A stretch of DNA of 64,000 nt from Roseivirga sp. UBA6061 (GTDB taxonomy: Bacteria; Bacteroidota; Bacteroidia; Cytophagales; Cyclobacteriaceae). Both the position numbers and the translations under genes were made by a program. The stretch covers positions 1-64,000 of the forward strand of contig DIYF01000128.1 of the NCBI GenBank assembly GCA_002427745.1. The letters are read 5' to 3'. Below, piece after piece: positions 19,288-28,582 of the stretch (within the stretch, counting starts at the first letter, position 1; every line of letters starts with the position of its first letter). A model generated the notes under the pieces. The model was not told the DNA's origin and made no database searches. It saw only the letters and a list, made by a program, of their open reading frames with translations.

Positions 19288-19587
19288 ATGAAGGTTTTAG
19301 ACCGAATCCCTAAGCCCCTGAAAAACTTCTACGTTCTGCTGGGCACTTTCTTTCTGGTTTGGATGCTCTTTATCGATTCTAACGATTTCGTGTCTCAGTA
19401 CAGGCTTAAGAGCGAGCTGAACAGCCTTAAATCTCAAAAAGAATACTACCAGAACAAAAAGGTAGAAGTGATCAAAGACCGGGAAGAGCTCACGACAAAC
19501 CAGCGACTGCTCGAAAAATTTGCCAGGGAAAACTACCTCATGAAGAAGCCTACAGAAGATGTTTATGTCGTTGTGCAAAACGATTGA
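19288..19587 (+). CDS. divIC: FtsB/DivIC-type septum formation initiator
   Basis: 99 residues: short cytosolic N-terminus, one transmembrane helix (about 13-30, FYVLLGTFFLVWMLFI), then a periplasmic coiled coil (about 38-75) ending in the conserved region LLEKFARENYLMKKPTEDVYVV. This is the septum-initiator family (FtsB/DivIC) that joins FtsL and FtsQ/DivIB in the divisome. It is flanked by its own promoter and a terminator. The gene name follows the family, not a demonstrated orthology. Confidence 0.85.
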   Translation: MKVLDRIPKPLKNFYVLLGTFFLVWMLFIDSNDFVSQYRLKSELNSLKSQKEYYQNKKVEVIKDREELTTNQRLLEKFARENYLMKKPTEDVYVVVQND

Positions 19588-19604
19588 CAAAAAATAAAGA
19601 TTTT

Positions 19605-19629
19605 AAAGTCCTCGAAAGAGGACTTTTAC
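19605..19629 (+). terminator. Intrinsic terminator after divIC
   Basis: A perfect 9-bp stem AAAGTCCTC/GAGGACTTT has a GAAA tetraloop and only a short U-run (TTTTA). It may be partly leaky, since the next gene starts 13 bp later with no promoter of its own that I can see. Confidence 0.7.
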
Positions 19630-19641
19630 GTTACAGGGTAT

Positions 19642-20202
19642 ATGAAAAAGCTCATCATCACTTTATCTGTGCTCTTTGCCCTTTATCAAACCAGCACAGC
19701 ACAGGTATATTTTGAAGAAGAATCAGATTCTCTCACCCTCCGTGACAGACTTTACTTTGGAGGTAACCTGTCGCTGAATGTATTTAGCCAGAACAAGTTT
19801 ATTGATGTATCTCCTCTGGTGGGGTATATGATAGATAATAACTGGTCGGTTGGTGGAGGACTTACTTACCAGTATATATCCAGAGAGTTTCGGGCTATTC
19901 CGTCAGGAGATAGGTTTACCATCTCTTCCAGCGTATACGGGGGGCGTGCCTTTGTCAGGCGCAATATCACCGAAACCTATTTTGCCTACTCAGAATTTGA
20001 AAGCTTAAATGCAGAGTTTGGTGTGGGCAATGCCAACAGTGAACGGGAATGGGTACCTGGTTTATTCATCGGAGCCGGTACATTTCAGCAGTTCTTTCGC
20101 AAAGGCGGCATCAATCTGATGATTCTGTATAATTTACTGCATGATGAGTTGCGCTCCCCCTACAACAGTGAATGGGTGATCCGGGGTGGTATTACACTCT
20201 AG
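19642..20202 (+). CDS. Outer-membrane beta-barrel-like protein
   Basis: 186 residues with a signal peptide cut near STAQ. The mature part consists of alternating amphipathic strands rich in Tyr, Gly and Phe (LYFGGNLSLNVF, NWSVGGGLTYQYIS, EWVIRGGITL at the end), typical of small outer-membrane barrels. It ends in a hydrophobic final strand. No specific function can be given. Its last 4 bp overlap the end of the convergent HTH gene. Confidence 0.65.
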   Translation: MKKLIITLSVLFALYQTSTAQVYFEEESDSLTLRDRLYFGGNLSLNVFSQNKFIDVSPLVGYMIDNNWSVGGGLTYQYISREFRAIPSGDRFTISSSVYGGRAFVRRNITETYFAYSEFESLNAEFGVGNANSEREWVPGLFIGAGTFQQFFRKGGINLMILYNLLHDELRSPYNSEWVIRGGITL

Positions 20203-20483
20203 CTGGTCTGCTCCCGCAAACAGAAATCAAAAGATTGCCAGGGCTTCATGTTGAGTTTCTTTCTCAACCGGTGCTTGGCTTTTTTTGTGCTGTCTGGTGA
20301 AATATTCATGAGTGTGGCAATCTCTTTGGTAGAAAGATTGGCTTTCAGATAAGTGCATAGCCTGAGGTCATGGGCGGTTAGCCGGGGGTATTTACTCCTG
20401 AGCTGCTCCTGAAATCTGAATCCGGAGGCCTGAAGTTCGTTTAGCAGGTGATCCAGAATGCGTTGTTCTAAAATTGTCATCAT
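20199..20483 (-). CDS. Stand-alone LuxR-type HTH protein
   Basis: 94 residues. Residues about 35-80 (LTAHDLRLCTYLKANLSTKE, ISPDSTKKAKHRLRKKL) form a LuxR/GerE-type HTH. They match the C-terminal HTH of the large TPR regulator at 21849-23624 (LTLTDERLAALLKIKLTNKE, ISTDSVVRAKYRLRQKL) almost position for position. It has no sensor domain, TPR or membrane segment. The ATG overlaps the stop codon of the dockerin-protein gene (TGATG), so it is translationally coupled to it. It could be a co-regulator, an antagonist or a remnant of a duplicated regulator. Confidence 0.75.
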   Translation of the reverse strand: MMTILEQRILDHLLNELQASGFRFQEQLRSKYPRLTAHDLRLCTYLKANLSTKEIATLMNISPDSTKKAKHRLRKKLNMKPWQSFDFCLREQTS

Positions 20484-21763
20484 CAGTTTTTGGGTACCTG
20501 TCTTTCTTTCGTAGTGTTTTTCCGGTAGAAGCCGTTTCTGTCTACGGCATTAATAGTACCGTCAAGATTGAAATCGACCGCTCCGTTGGTGCCATAGCTG
20601 AAGGCAGTGCCATTATTAGATTGCCAGGCAGCAAGGTCATCGGCATCAATTGTACCATCTCCATTGCTGTCTCCGGCAGGCATACCGAATTTGCCTCCTG
20701 TCAGGCTTACCAGAGAAGTGGTGCCCTGGTAGGTATTGGCCGCAAGACTGGTGAAGTCAATGCTATAGGTACCCTCATCCTCAGTAATGGCACTGGCGGA
20801 CATAACTGGCAGGTGGTTACGGTGATAAATGACGACAAAGAAGGCTGCTCCTGAATTTCCTGTAAGCGTTATACTGAGGTCGCTGGTGCCATCTGTGCCT
20901 TTGATGCTTCCGTCACTCATCAGGAAGCCGGCCGCAGACCCCACCTTGGTGTTGTTCAGCGCCAGTGCGGCAGAATTCGCTTCTCTGAGTTCTATCAATA
21001 CCCAGTCGACCGCATTGGCTGGAGCATTGGCGCTTTCTGTACCTGCATGGTTGTTGAAGTCAGCTCCGTTGTAGGGCTGGTCAGTCGGGATGTTGCTGTT
21101 CAGTGCGGTATTCAGATCGGTGCCATTGTAGGCTCCCTCCAGAAATACTGTAGCAGCGAGACTGATGTTGTCCGGAGGGGGGATGATGGCCGCTGAAAAT
21201 ACAAAATGATCAAAGAGACCATCGAAGCCAAAGGTGCCTCCCTGATCTTCTATCAGCACCTTGTCTACATTATCAAAGTCAGTGTTAAGGGGGATGGTCA
21301 GTTTTGCTCCGCCCGCCACTGCCGGAATAATAGTAGCTGTATTCACGGCAGTGTTGTTTAAGAAGGCCGTGATTTTCAGGCCCTTGTTTGCTGAAAAGGC
21401 CCCCTCAAAGTAGAAGGACTCCAACTGGAAGTTTCCTCCTCCTGTTTTGGTGATCACCAGACTTGACTCAGCGAAAAAGCCCGGATACATGGCACCCGAG
21501 CCACCAAGACCGTTGTTTTCATCGTAGGTGACTCCGGTGGTCTGAGATACACCGCTGATCTGAAAGTCAATTTTAAATCCGTCTATCGATTTGATGGAGG
21601 AGGTGATGTTATCACTGTCGTCATAGCCTTTGTCGTCAAAGGTAATAGTCTGGCCAGACAAGGGGACCTGCGTGATCAGTAGGAGCAGGGCAATCAGGCA
21701 GGGGACAATACTTCGGGATAATGCCAGTGACGGTTTTGAAGAGTAATTTTTCATACCCATCAA
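20483..21763 (-). CDS. Secreted protein with C-terminal dockerin-like calcium-binding repeats
   Basis: 426 residues with an N-terminal hydrophobic signal (about 18-36). The first 190 residues look like a beta-sandwich binding domain (ITFDDKGYDDSDN, LESFYFEGAFSANKG). The C-terminus has two EF-hand-like loops, GDSNGDGTIDADD and DFNLDGTINAVD, arranged as in dockerin type I modules. It is probably a surface or extracellular protein; ligand unknown. It is the first of a coupled pair with the free HTH protein. The start could also be the third Met, three codons in (21754). Confidence 0.7.
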   Translation of the reverse strand: MMGMKNYSSKPSLALSRSIVPCLIALLLLITQVPLSGQTITFDDKGYDDSDNITSSIKSIDGFKIDFQISGVSQTTGVTYDENNGLGGSGAMYPGFFAESSLVITKTGGGNFQLESFYFEGAFSANKGLKITAFLNNTAVNTATIIPAVAGGAKLTIPLNTDFDNVDKVLIEDQGGTFGFDGLFDHFVFSAAIIPPPDNISLAATVFLEGAYNGTDLNTALNSNIPTDQPYNGADFNNHAGTESANAPANAVDWVLIELREANSAALALNNTKVGSAAGFLMSDGSIKGTDGTSDLSITLTGNSGAAFFVVIYHRNHLPVMSASAITEDEGTYSIDFTSLAANTYQGTTSLVSLTGGKFGMPAGDSNGDGTIDADDLAAWQSNNGTAFSYGTNGAVDFNLDGTINAVDRNGFYRKNTTKERQVPKN

Positions 21764-21848
21764 AACTCTTCATTAGCCTTTGATTATGAGGCTTTTCAGT
21801 ACCGGACAAATACCGGATGTAGCACCGGATAATAACCTGAAACCGGGA

Positions 21849-23624
21849 TCAGAGGTCTGTAAAGTAAGATTCCAGATCCTGATTTGTTTCCAGGTCAAGC
21901 TTCTGGCGCAATCTGTACTTGGCCCTGACCACACTGTCAGTGGAGATGCCGAGTATATTGGCAATCTCCTTATTGGTCAGCTTAATTTTAAGGAGCGCTG
22001 CCAGTCTTTCATCAGTCAGTGTCAGGCCATCTGCTGCTTCGTTAAAGGCGGCAAAGAATCCGGGGTAAGCTTTCTCAAAGTAGAGCTTAAAGGCCACCCA
22101 GTCTGCCTCGGAAACGATGCTGGTATTCAACTTTTCTACCAGTCGCTGAATGGCCTCTCCATTTTCTTCTTTATCACTGCGCTCGGTGAGCTGGGCACGC
22201 ATTTCCTCGATTATCTGATTCTTGGAGAGTAGCTGATTCGCGTAATTAGATACCTCTTGTCTGCTCATAGCAAGGGCCTGATTGAGTTTTTCTTCCTGCA
22301 GCTCACTTACCCTGGTCTTTTCCTGAGCGAGTTTACTCTCCAGTTTTTGCTTGTCCAGTTTATGCCTGTTGGTTCTGATCAGGAAGACGATGATAAGCAT
22401 CAGGAAGATTACCGCGATGAGCAGTAAGAACTGTCTGGTTCTCAGTAAATCACTTTCACGCTCCGCCAGGCTCAGGTCGGCCCGACTCATGGCTAATTCC
22501 TTCTCCTGCCTGTCAAACTCAAATTGGGAGGTCAGCTGGGCGATTTTTGCCTCATTCCGGGAAGCGGTAAGGCTGTCCTTCGATCGGGAATACTCCAGTT
22601 GAAATTCCAGCGCTTTTGCCGGATTGTCCTGCTCCAGGTAGATGCTGAAGAGTAGTCGGGAAACGTCCTGAATGAGGTTGTGATCTGTAATTTCCCGGGC
22701 TATGGCGATGGATTCATTCGCCAGGTCAATGGCTTGTTTTGACCTGTTGAGCTTTTTCTCCAGCAGGGCTTTGTTGAGCAATACTTTGGCCACACCTCTT
22801 TGATCACCAATACTCTTTCTTATCAGCAGGGATTCGTCATAGTATTTAAAGGCTTCAGTTCTGTTGGATAGCGCGGCATTGGCAAAGCCCAGGTTTTGCA
22901 GGCAGGCAGCTGTATTGGGTTTATCCTGCAGTGAAAGAAAGGTTTCCAGTGCTTTCTTATTGTATTCAATTGATTTGCCGATGTTGTTTCTGGTAAACTC
23001 CAGTACTCCGAGGTTGACATTAAACTGAGCGCTCCGAAAATCAAGGCCATTGGCCTCTGACACTGATAGTCCTTCACTCAGGTACTTTTCTGCTTCATCT
23101 AGTTGCGATATTCTCTGCTTGATCAGGCCAATGTTCAGAAGATTGGTCACCTCCATGTCGGTCTTTTTCAAGGTCCTTGCGGCTTCTAGTCCCTTAAAGA
23201 GGTTGTCTACTGCTTCGGCATATCGGCCCCTGCGCAATTCCAGAGAGCCCATGGTAGAATAGGCATAGGCCAGGCCTTCCTGAAAATCAATGGCTTCGGC
23301 CAGGGTGATGGCCTCTTTCAGCAGCCTTTCTGACTTTGTAGTATTGCGCTCATAATTCTCTATTCCCGCCAGAATGATGCGGGACCTGATCTGGCCCTCT
23401 GTGAAATCCACTGCCTCAGAAGAGGCCAGGGCTGTTTCGACCAGCTCCCGGGCCTCAGCCTGATCTATGGTCATAATCTGACTGGCAAGCTGAATCTGTG
23501 TCAGAATAAGCTCATTACCGGTGGATGTATCTAACCGGGAGTAGAGGCTGTCTATTTGGGTTTGGGAGTTTTGTCCGTATGCCGGGTATGTCAGAAAAAA
23601 ATATAAAAGGATACGGTATTTCAT
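21849..23624 (-). CDS. Membrane TPR regulator with C-terminal LuxR-type HTH
   Basis: 591 residues: signal peptide (about 1-17), periplasmic tetratricopeptide repeats (about 50-360; e.g. YSTMGSLELRRGRYAEAV and LQNLGFANAALSNRTEAF), a coiled region, one transmembrane helix near 395-417 (FLLLIAVIFLMLIIVFLI), a cytosolic coiled coil (about 420-490) and a LuxR-like HTH (about 525-580). This architecture is common in Bacteroidota; it is thought to sense something in the periplasm and bind DNA at the membrane. Targets are unknown, but the adjacent secreted-protein/HTH pair, 85 bp downstream, is an obvious candidate. Confidence 0.82.
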   Translation of the reverse strand: MKYRILLYFFLTYPAYGQNSQTQIDSLYSRLDTSTGNELILTQIQLASQIMTIDQAEARELVETALASSEAVDFTEGQIRSRIILAGIENYERNTTKSERLLKEAITLAEAIDFQEGLAYAYSTMGSLELRRGRYAEAVDNLFKGLEAARTLKKTDMEVTNLLNIGLIKQRISQLDEAEKYLSEGLSVSEANGLDFRSAQFNVNLGVLEFTRNNIGKSIEYNKKALETFLSLQDKPNTAACLQNLGFANAALSNRTEAFKYYDESLLIRKSIGDQRGVAKVLLNKALLEKKLNRSKQAIDLANESIAIAREITDHNLIQDVSRLLFSIYLEQDNPAKALEFQLEYSRSKDSLTASRNEAKIAQLTSQFEFDRQEKELAMSRADLSLAERESDLLRTRQFLLLIAVIFLMLIIVFLIRTNRHKLDKQKLESKLAQEKTRVSELQEEKLNQALAMSRQEVSNYANQLLSKNQIIEEMRAQLTERSDKEENGEAIQRLVEKLNTSIVSEADWVAFKLYFEKAYPGFFAAFNEAADGLTLTDERLAALLKIKLTNKEIANILGISTDSVVRAKYRLRQKLDLETNQDLESYFTDL

Positions 23625-23704
23625 TTGGTCAATCTACGCTTTAAGGTTCGCAAATTAAAACCAGGCAGTGTCCATGTTCCGGAAGGTTATGCTTGCTGAA
23701 ATAC

Positions 23705-24778
23705 CTAAAACTTTACGCCAAATTTCTCTCCAAGAGCAGTCAGGTCATCAACTACAGGCTGCAATAGCGGAATCCCGTTTTCCATTCTTTCTGCCTCCAT
23801 AGCTCTTTCGGGATCTCCCGGAATTACTACCGGTTGCTCAGGGTTCACGGGTTCTGACCCTCTGAATCTTCTGATCCAGTTATCCATATGGCTTTTGAAT
23901 TCATCAGCCGGACGAAAGGCGTCTACCCGCATGGCCCCGAAAAAGTGTCCGAGCCCTTCACCTACCGGATCACTGGCGGGCTCCAGATAACTTACGAAAG
24001 GAGGTGCCCAGGGGCCGTAATTGGCTCCGGATAATACGGCAGAGAAGATGTCTACCACAGAACCCAGAATATAACCTTTGTGACTGCCATGTTCTCTGGT
24101 ACCTCCCAGCGGTAGCCAGGCGCCACCTTCCTTTACACCGTGGGCGTTTTGTGTTCCCTGCCCGTCCTTGTCCTGAATCCAGCCCAGAGGTGCCTCACCG
24201 CCTTTTCTCTGGAGCACTTCCAGCTTGCCATTGGCAGCCGGTGTAGTGGCAAAATCACCCACAAAGGGAGGTTCTTCTCCGGCAGGAATAGCCACCGCAA
24301 TGGGGTTGGTTCCCAGCAGCCTTTCCTTTGAATAAGTAGGGGAGACCAGAGGACTGGCATTGGTCATAGAGATACCCACCATATCTTTTTCAGAGGCCTT
24401 CAGAGAATGATAGCCTGCGATACCATAGTGATTGGAGTTCTTTACCGAAACCCATCCCGTTCCTACCTTCTCTGCCTTTTCTATGGCTACTTGCATGGCG
24501 AAAGGAGCCACAACCAGCCCAAGGCCCGCATCTCCGTCTACTACAGCAGTACTGGGAGTTTCATGTACAATCCTGATTTCAGGTGTGGGGTTAATTCTTT
24601 TCTTTTCCCAAAGACGCACATAACCACTCAGGCGAGCTACTCCATGAGAATCCACGCCTCTCAAATCAGCTGAGAGTAAGGTTCTGGAGGCTATTCGGGC
24701 GTCAGTTTCAGAGCTGCCCATTTTAATGAAGATGGCCTGAGCAAAATCAAACAGATGTTGGTGCGAAAATAAAGACAT
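23705..24778 (-). CDS. LDH2-family NAD(P)-dependent oxidoreductase (malate/lactate dehydrogenase type)
   Basis: 357 residues, the length of the Ldh/MDG family. Characteristic blocks: SADLRGVDSHGVARLSGYV with the active-site His near 51, NSNHYGIAGYHS near 120, FATTPAANGKLE, and GGTREHGSHKGYIL near 240. The family reduces or oxidises 2-oxo/2-hydroxy acids (malate, lactate, ureidoglycolate, diketogulonate); the substrate cannot be chosen from sequence. It follows the Ppx/GppA gene by 11 bp and so is probably in its operon. Confidence 0.85.
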   Translation of the reverse strand: MSLFSHQHLFDFAQAIFIKMGSSETDARIASRTLLSADLRGVDSHGVARLSGYVRLWEKKRINPTPEIRIVHETPSTAVVDGDAGLGLVVAPFAMQVAIEKAEKVGTGWVSVKNSNHYGIAGYHSLKASEKDMVGISMTNASPLVSPTYSKERLLGTNPIAVAIPAGEEPPFVGDFATTPAANGKLEVLQRKGGEAPLGWIQDKDGQGTQNAHGVKEGGAWLPLGGTREHGSHKGYILGSVVDIFSAVLSGANYGPWAPPFVSYLEPASDPVGEGLGHFFGAMRVDAFRPADEFKSHMDNWIRRFRGSEPVNPEQPVVIPGDPERAMEAERMENGIPLLQPVVDDLTALGEKFGVKF

Positions 24779-24789
24779 AGAGGCTGGGG

Positions 24790-25746
24790 TTATTGTACGA
24801 CCTTCTGGTCAGTATCAGGTATTTGTTCAAAGGAGGTGTAGAGCAATCCTTCTTTAAGGGCGTAGGAGCAGGCAGTGATCGATTCTGTTTCGATATGGCT
24901 AAGTACAAATTTTATCAGGTAGCTGGCTACCACAATCATATCCACACGCATGGTAACCATACCCGGAATATTCAGGCGCTCCTCACGGTTTTTGGAGACA
25001 AGGTCACTATGGATTTCATAGTAATAGTCCAGAGGGAGTGAATTGACCTTCAGCTCCATGTTTCTTTCCCTGTTTGTTTTTTTCAGATAGATCTCCGTTA
25101 GCGTGTCAAAAGTACCCGAGCAGCCAATAAGCCCTGTGGGCTGATGCTCAAGAATAGCCTCCGTCAGCTCCTTCAGATTTTTCTTAAGAAACTTATCCAT
25201 CGCGGTAAGACTCTCGGATGGAATGGGGTCTTCCTGATGGAACTTGTCCAGCAGTCGCTGAGCTCCTATTTCAAAGCTATGTCTCCAGAGAATGTTATCT
25301 CCTGTACCGATGATAAACTCCACACTGCCACCACCAATATCCATGACAAGCTGGGGTGATTCAGGTATGCTCATGGCGGCCTGTACACCTCTGTAGATCA
25401 ACTCGGCTTCCTGTTCACCTGAGATAATATCAATGTCTATATCGGTTTTTTCCTTGATCTCGGCAATCAGGTCAGGGCCGTTTTTAGCACTGCGAATAGC
25501 GCTGGTGGCCACTCCTTTTACGTGATGCACCTCGAACAGGTCGATTACGGTTCTGAAAATCTTTAGCGTATGAATAGCTCTTTTGCGGGCATCGGAAGCG
25601 ATTTTGCCTTTGCTGATTCCGTTCTTCCCGATTTTGACAGCAATCTTTTCCTTGTAGAGTGTATTGATCTTGTCTCCGTCCATCTCTACGATGAACAGGT
25701 GAAAGGTATTGGTGCCCAAATCAATGATCGCTACTCTTTCGCTCAT
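24790..25746 (-). CDS. Ppx/GppA-type phosphatase (exopolyphosphatase)
   Basis: 318 residues of the ASKHA fold: phosphate-1 motif IIDLGTNTFHLFI near 6-18, SAIRSAKNG near 83, and phosphate-2 motif VMDIGGGSVEFII near 140. It lacks the C-terminal HD-like domain of E. coli Ppx/GppA, as is usual for short members. It would hydrolyse polyphosphate and/or pppGpp. It is the first gene of the minus-strand run Ppx-LDH2. Confidence 0.88.
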   Translation of the reverse strand: MSERVAIIDLGTNTFHLFIVEMDGDKINTLYKEKIAVKIGKNGISKGKIASDARKRAIHTLKIFRTVIDLFEVHHVKGVATSAIRSAKNGPDLIAEIKEKTDIDIDIISGEQEAELIYRGVQAAMSIPESPQLVMDIGGGSVEFIIGTGDNILWRHSFEIGAQRLLDKFHQEDPIPSESLTAMDKFLKKNLKELTEAILEHQPTGLIGCSGTFDTLTEIYLKKTNRERNMELKVNSLPLDYYYEIHSDLVSKNREERLNIPGMVTMRVDMIVVASYLIKFVLSHIETESITACSYALKEGLLYTSFEQIPDTDQKVVQ

Positions 25747-25851
25747 GCCCTGCTTTAGGAAAGGCCGAATATAATGGATAATCGTTAATCATGGTTATGC
25801 GAAAGGCAGATTTACCCCTGCAAGAAGTTCGTTTTTTACAGGGCACGTCTA

Positions 25852-25859
25852 TATCTTTG
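25852..25859 (+). promoter_or_regulatory. -7 promoter box upstream of the carboxylase gene
   Basis: TATCTTTG fits TAnnTTTG, 20 bp before the ATG at 25880; no good TTG at the right distance, so the -33 element is weak. Confidence 0.45.
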
Positions 25860-25879
25860 GCAACCTTTAAAATATACCT

Positions 25880-27466
25880 ATGGCAAATCAAACCAACGGA
25901 CAGTCACCGGTTCAATTACTTACCAAGGCTGAAAAGTATGAAATACTGGAAGCCAAAAATAAAGAGGCTTTACTGGGGGGAGGCGAGAGACGTATCGCAT
26001 CTCAGCATAAAAAAGGAAAACTTACTGCCAGAGAGCGTTTGACCCTGCTGCTGGATGAAGGCACCTTTGAAGAAATCGGGAAGTTTGTGGAGCACCGGGC
26101 AACTGATTTTGGCCTGGAAAAAGAGGTTTACCTGGGAGATGGAGTAGTTACCGGCTATGGTGAAGTAAATGGCCGGCTGGTGTATGTATATTCTCAGGAT
26201 TTTACAGTTTTCGGAGGTTCCCTTTCTGAAACTCATGCTGAGAAGATTTGTAAAGTAATGGACCTCGCCATGAAGAACGGTGCCCCGATCATCGGGCTGA
26301 ATGATTCGGGGGGAGCACGTATTCAGGAGGGAGTCGTTTCCCTGGGTGGTTATGCCGATATCTTTTATCGCAACACCCTGGCTTCAGGTGTGATCCCTCA
26401 GCTATCGGCCATTATGGGACCATGCGCTGGAGGAGCCGTGTATTCTCCTGCCATTACGGACTTTATACTCATGGTGGAAAACACCTCGTACATGTTCGTG
26501 ACCGGGCCGAATGTGGTAAAGACCGTGACCCAGGAAGAGGTGACTGCGGAAGAGCTGGGAGGTGCCAGTACCCATAGCACCAAGAGTGGAGTAACGCATT
26601 TCTCGTCTGCCAATGAGGTACAGTGTATCAATGATATCAAGGAATTGCTGTCTTATATGCCTCAGAATTGTGAGGAAGATGCTCCTGTCTATGAGTACGA
26701 ACTCGGTGATGAAACCAAAAAAGAACTAAATGACATTATCCCTGATAACCCCAATCAGCCTTATGACATGCGCGAGGTCATTGAGGGGATAGTCGATGAG
26801 CTTTCCTTCAAGGAAGTCCATAAGAATTTTGCAGAAAACATTGTCGTAGGTTTTGCCCGTCTGGGTGGCCGAAGTATTGGTATAGTGGGAAACCAGCCGG
26901 CTTCTATGGCCGGAGTGCTGGACATCGATGCCAGTGTGAAGGGAGCCCGCTTTGTGAGGTTCTGCGATAGCTTCAATATTCCGCTGCTGGTGTTGGAAGA
27001 TGTACCTGGCTTCCTGCCGGGAACAGACCAGGAGTGGAATGCTATTATCACCAACGGAGCAAAACTGCTGTATGCTTTCTCTGAGGCTACGGTACCGAGG
27101 GTAACGGTTATTACCAGAAAAGCCTACGGTGGTGCTTATGACGTAATGAACTCCAAGCATATCGGGGCAGACCTGAACTACGCCTGGCCGAGTGCAGAAA
27201 TTGCCGTAATGGGAGCCAAAGGAGCGGCTGAGATTATCTTCAAAAGAGAGATAGCCGAAGCAGAAGATCCGGAAGCCAAACTTCAGGAAAAAGTAGACGA
27301 ATACACCAACAAATTTGCGAACCCTTATCGTGCTGCCAGAAGAGGCTTTATTGACGAAGTGATCAAGCCGGAAAACACCAGAACGAAACTTATCAGGGCT
27401 TTCAAAATGTTGGAGAATAAGGTAGATACCCTGCCTAAGAAAAAGCACGGTAATATTCCGTTGTAA
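25880..27466 (+). CDS. Acyl-CoA carboxylase beta subunit (propionyl-CoA carboxylase type)
   Basis: 528 residues covering both carboxyltransferase halves. N-terminal [19 protein letters not shown], oxyanion-hole GGARIQEG (about 140) and [11 protein letters not shown] (about 180), and in the second half [12 protein letters not shown] and [11 protein letters not shown]. The overall pattern is PccB/methylmalonyl-CoA type. It transfers carboxyl from biotin to an acyl-CoA, most likely propionyl-CoA. Neither biotin carboxylase nor carrier genes are adjacent. The M42 peptidase gene follows after 45 bp. Confidence 0.9.
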   Translation: MANQTNGQSPVQLLTKAEKYEILEAKNKEALLGGGERRIASQHKKGKLTARERLTLLLDEGTFEEIGKFVEHRATDFGLEKEVYLGDGVVTGYGEVNGRLVYVYSQDFTVFGGSLSETHAEKICKVMDLAMKNGAPIIGLNDSGGARIQEGVVSLGGYADIFYRNTLASGVIPQLSAIMGPCAGGAVYSPAITDFILMVENTSYMFVTGPNVVKTVTQEEVTAEELGGASTHSTKSGVTHFSSANEVQCINDIKELLSYMPQNCEEDAPVYEYELGDETKKELNDIIPDNPNQPYDMREVIEGIVDELSFKEVHKNFAENIVVGFARLGGRSIGIVGNQPASMAGVLDIDASVKGARFVRFCDSFNIPLLVLEDVPGFLPGTDQEWNAIITNGAKLLYAFSEATVPRVTVITRKAYGGAYDVMNSKHIGADLNYAWPSAEIAVMGAKGAAEIIFKREIAEAEDPEAKLQEKVDEYTNKFANPYRAARRGFIDEVIKPENTRTKLIRAFKMLENKVDTLPKKKHGNIPL

Positions 27467-27511
27467 TCATTGTGTAAAGAGTCTCAGGCAGGCTCAGTTA
27501 AACACTAAACC

Positions 27512-28582
27512 ATGAGCAAGAACAGCGAAGAATTCTTAGTTGAATATCTCAATAATGCATCACCCACCGGTTTTGAGTCTTCAGGGCAACAAATCTGGCT
27601 GGATTATATCAAACCTTACACCGACAGCTATTTTACCGACAAATACGGTTCAGCGGTAGGGGTAATTAACCCTGATGCCCCTTACAAGGTGGTGATTGAG
27701 GCGCATGCTGATGAGATCAGCTGGTTTGTAAATTATATTTCTGATTCCGGCTATATCTATGTAGTGAGAAACGGAGGATCTGACCATCAGATAGCACCAT
27801 CCAAGCGGGTAAATATCCATACGGATAAGGGGATTGTGAAAGGTGTTTTCGGCTGGCCGGCTATTCATGTAAGAGACAGAGCCAGAGAGGAGAAACCAAC
27901 CCTGAAGAACATCCACATTGATGTAGGGGCCGAGTCAAAAGACGAAGTGCTTGAGATGGGCATTCATGTGGGTTCCGTTATTACCTTTGAAGACGAACTC
28001 ACTCAGCTGAATGAGAAGTTCTGGTGTGGCAGAGCGCTGGATAACCGCATTGGTGGTTTTATGATTGCTGAAGTAGCCCGGAGACTACATGAAAACAAAG
28101 TGAAGCTGCCGTTTGGGCTTTATGTGGTCAATGCTGTGCAAGAGGAGATAGGACTGAGAGGAGCTGAGATGATCGCGGCAAGAATTAATCCTGACGTAGC
28201 CATTATCACGGATGTATGCCACGATACACATTCCCCCATGTACGATAAAAAGCAACAGGGTGATCAGAAGTGTGGTAAGGGGCCGGTACTTTCTTACGGA
28301 CCGGCTGTACACAATAATCTGCTCAATATGATCATCGGTGTGGCAGAGGCTAAAGAAATTCCTTTCCAGAGGGCAGCTGCCTCCAGGTCTACCGGTACGG
28401 ATACCGATGCCTTTGCTTACTCAAACGAGGGAGTGCCTTCTGCATTGATCTCGTTACCACTGAAGTACATGCATACTACGGTGGAAACAGCACATAAAAA
28501 GGACATCGAAGAGGTGATCAATCTGATGTACGAATTCCTGATCCAGCTGGAAAATAACCACGATTTCAGCTATCTCAAATAG
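27512..28582 (+). CDS. M42-family zinc aminopeptidase
   Basis: 356 residues. Metal ligands in EAHADEISWF (near 64), GRALDNRIGGF (near 171), the catalytic EE in VQEEIGLRGA (near 209), D in ITDVCHDTHSP and the terminal His in YMHTTVET. M42 enzymes are cytosolic, oligomeric aminopeptidases that degrade peptides. Its stop codon overlaps the GTG start of the next gene (TAGTG), indicating coupling. Confidence 0.9.
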   Translation: MSKNSEEFLVEYLNNASPTGFESSGQQIWLDYIKPYTDSYFTDKYGSAVGVINPDAPYKVVIEAHADEISWFVNYISDSGYIYVVRNGGSDHQIAPSKRVNIHTDKGIVKGVFGWPAIHVRDRAREEKPTLKNIHIDVGAESKDEVLEMGIHVGSVITFEDELTQLNEKFWCGRALDNRIGGFMIAEVARRLHENKVKLPFGLYVVNAVQEEIGLRGAEMIAARINPDVAIITDVCHDTHSPMYDKKQQGDQKCGKGPVLSYGPAVHNNLLNMIIGVAEAKEIPFQRAAASRSTGTDTDAFAYSNEGVPSALISLPLKYMHTTVETAHKKDIEEVINLMYEFLIQLENNHDFSYLK

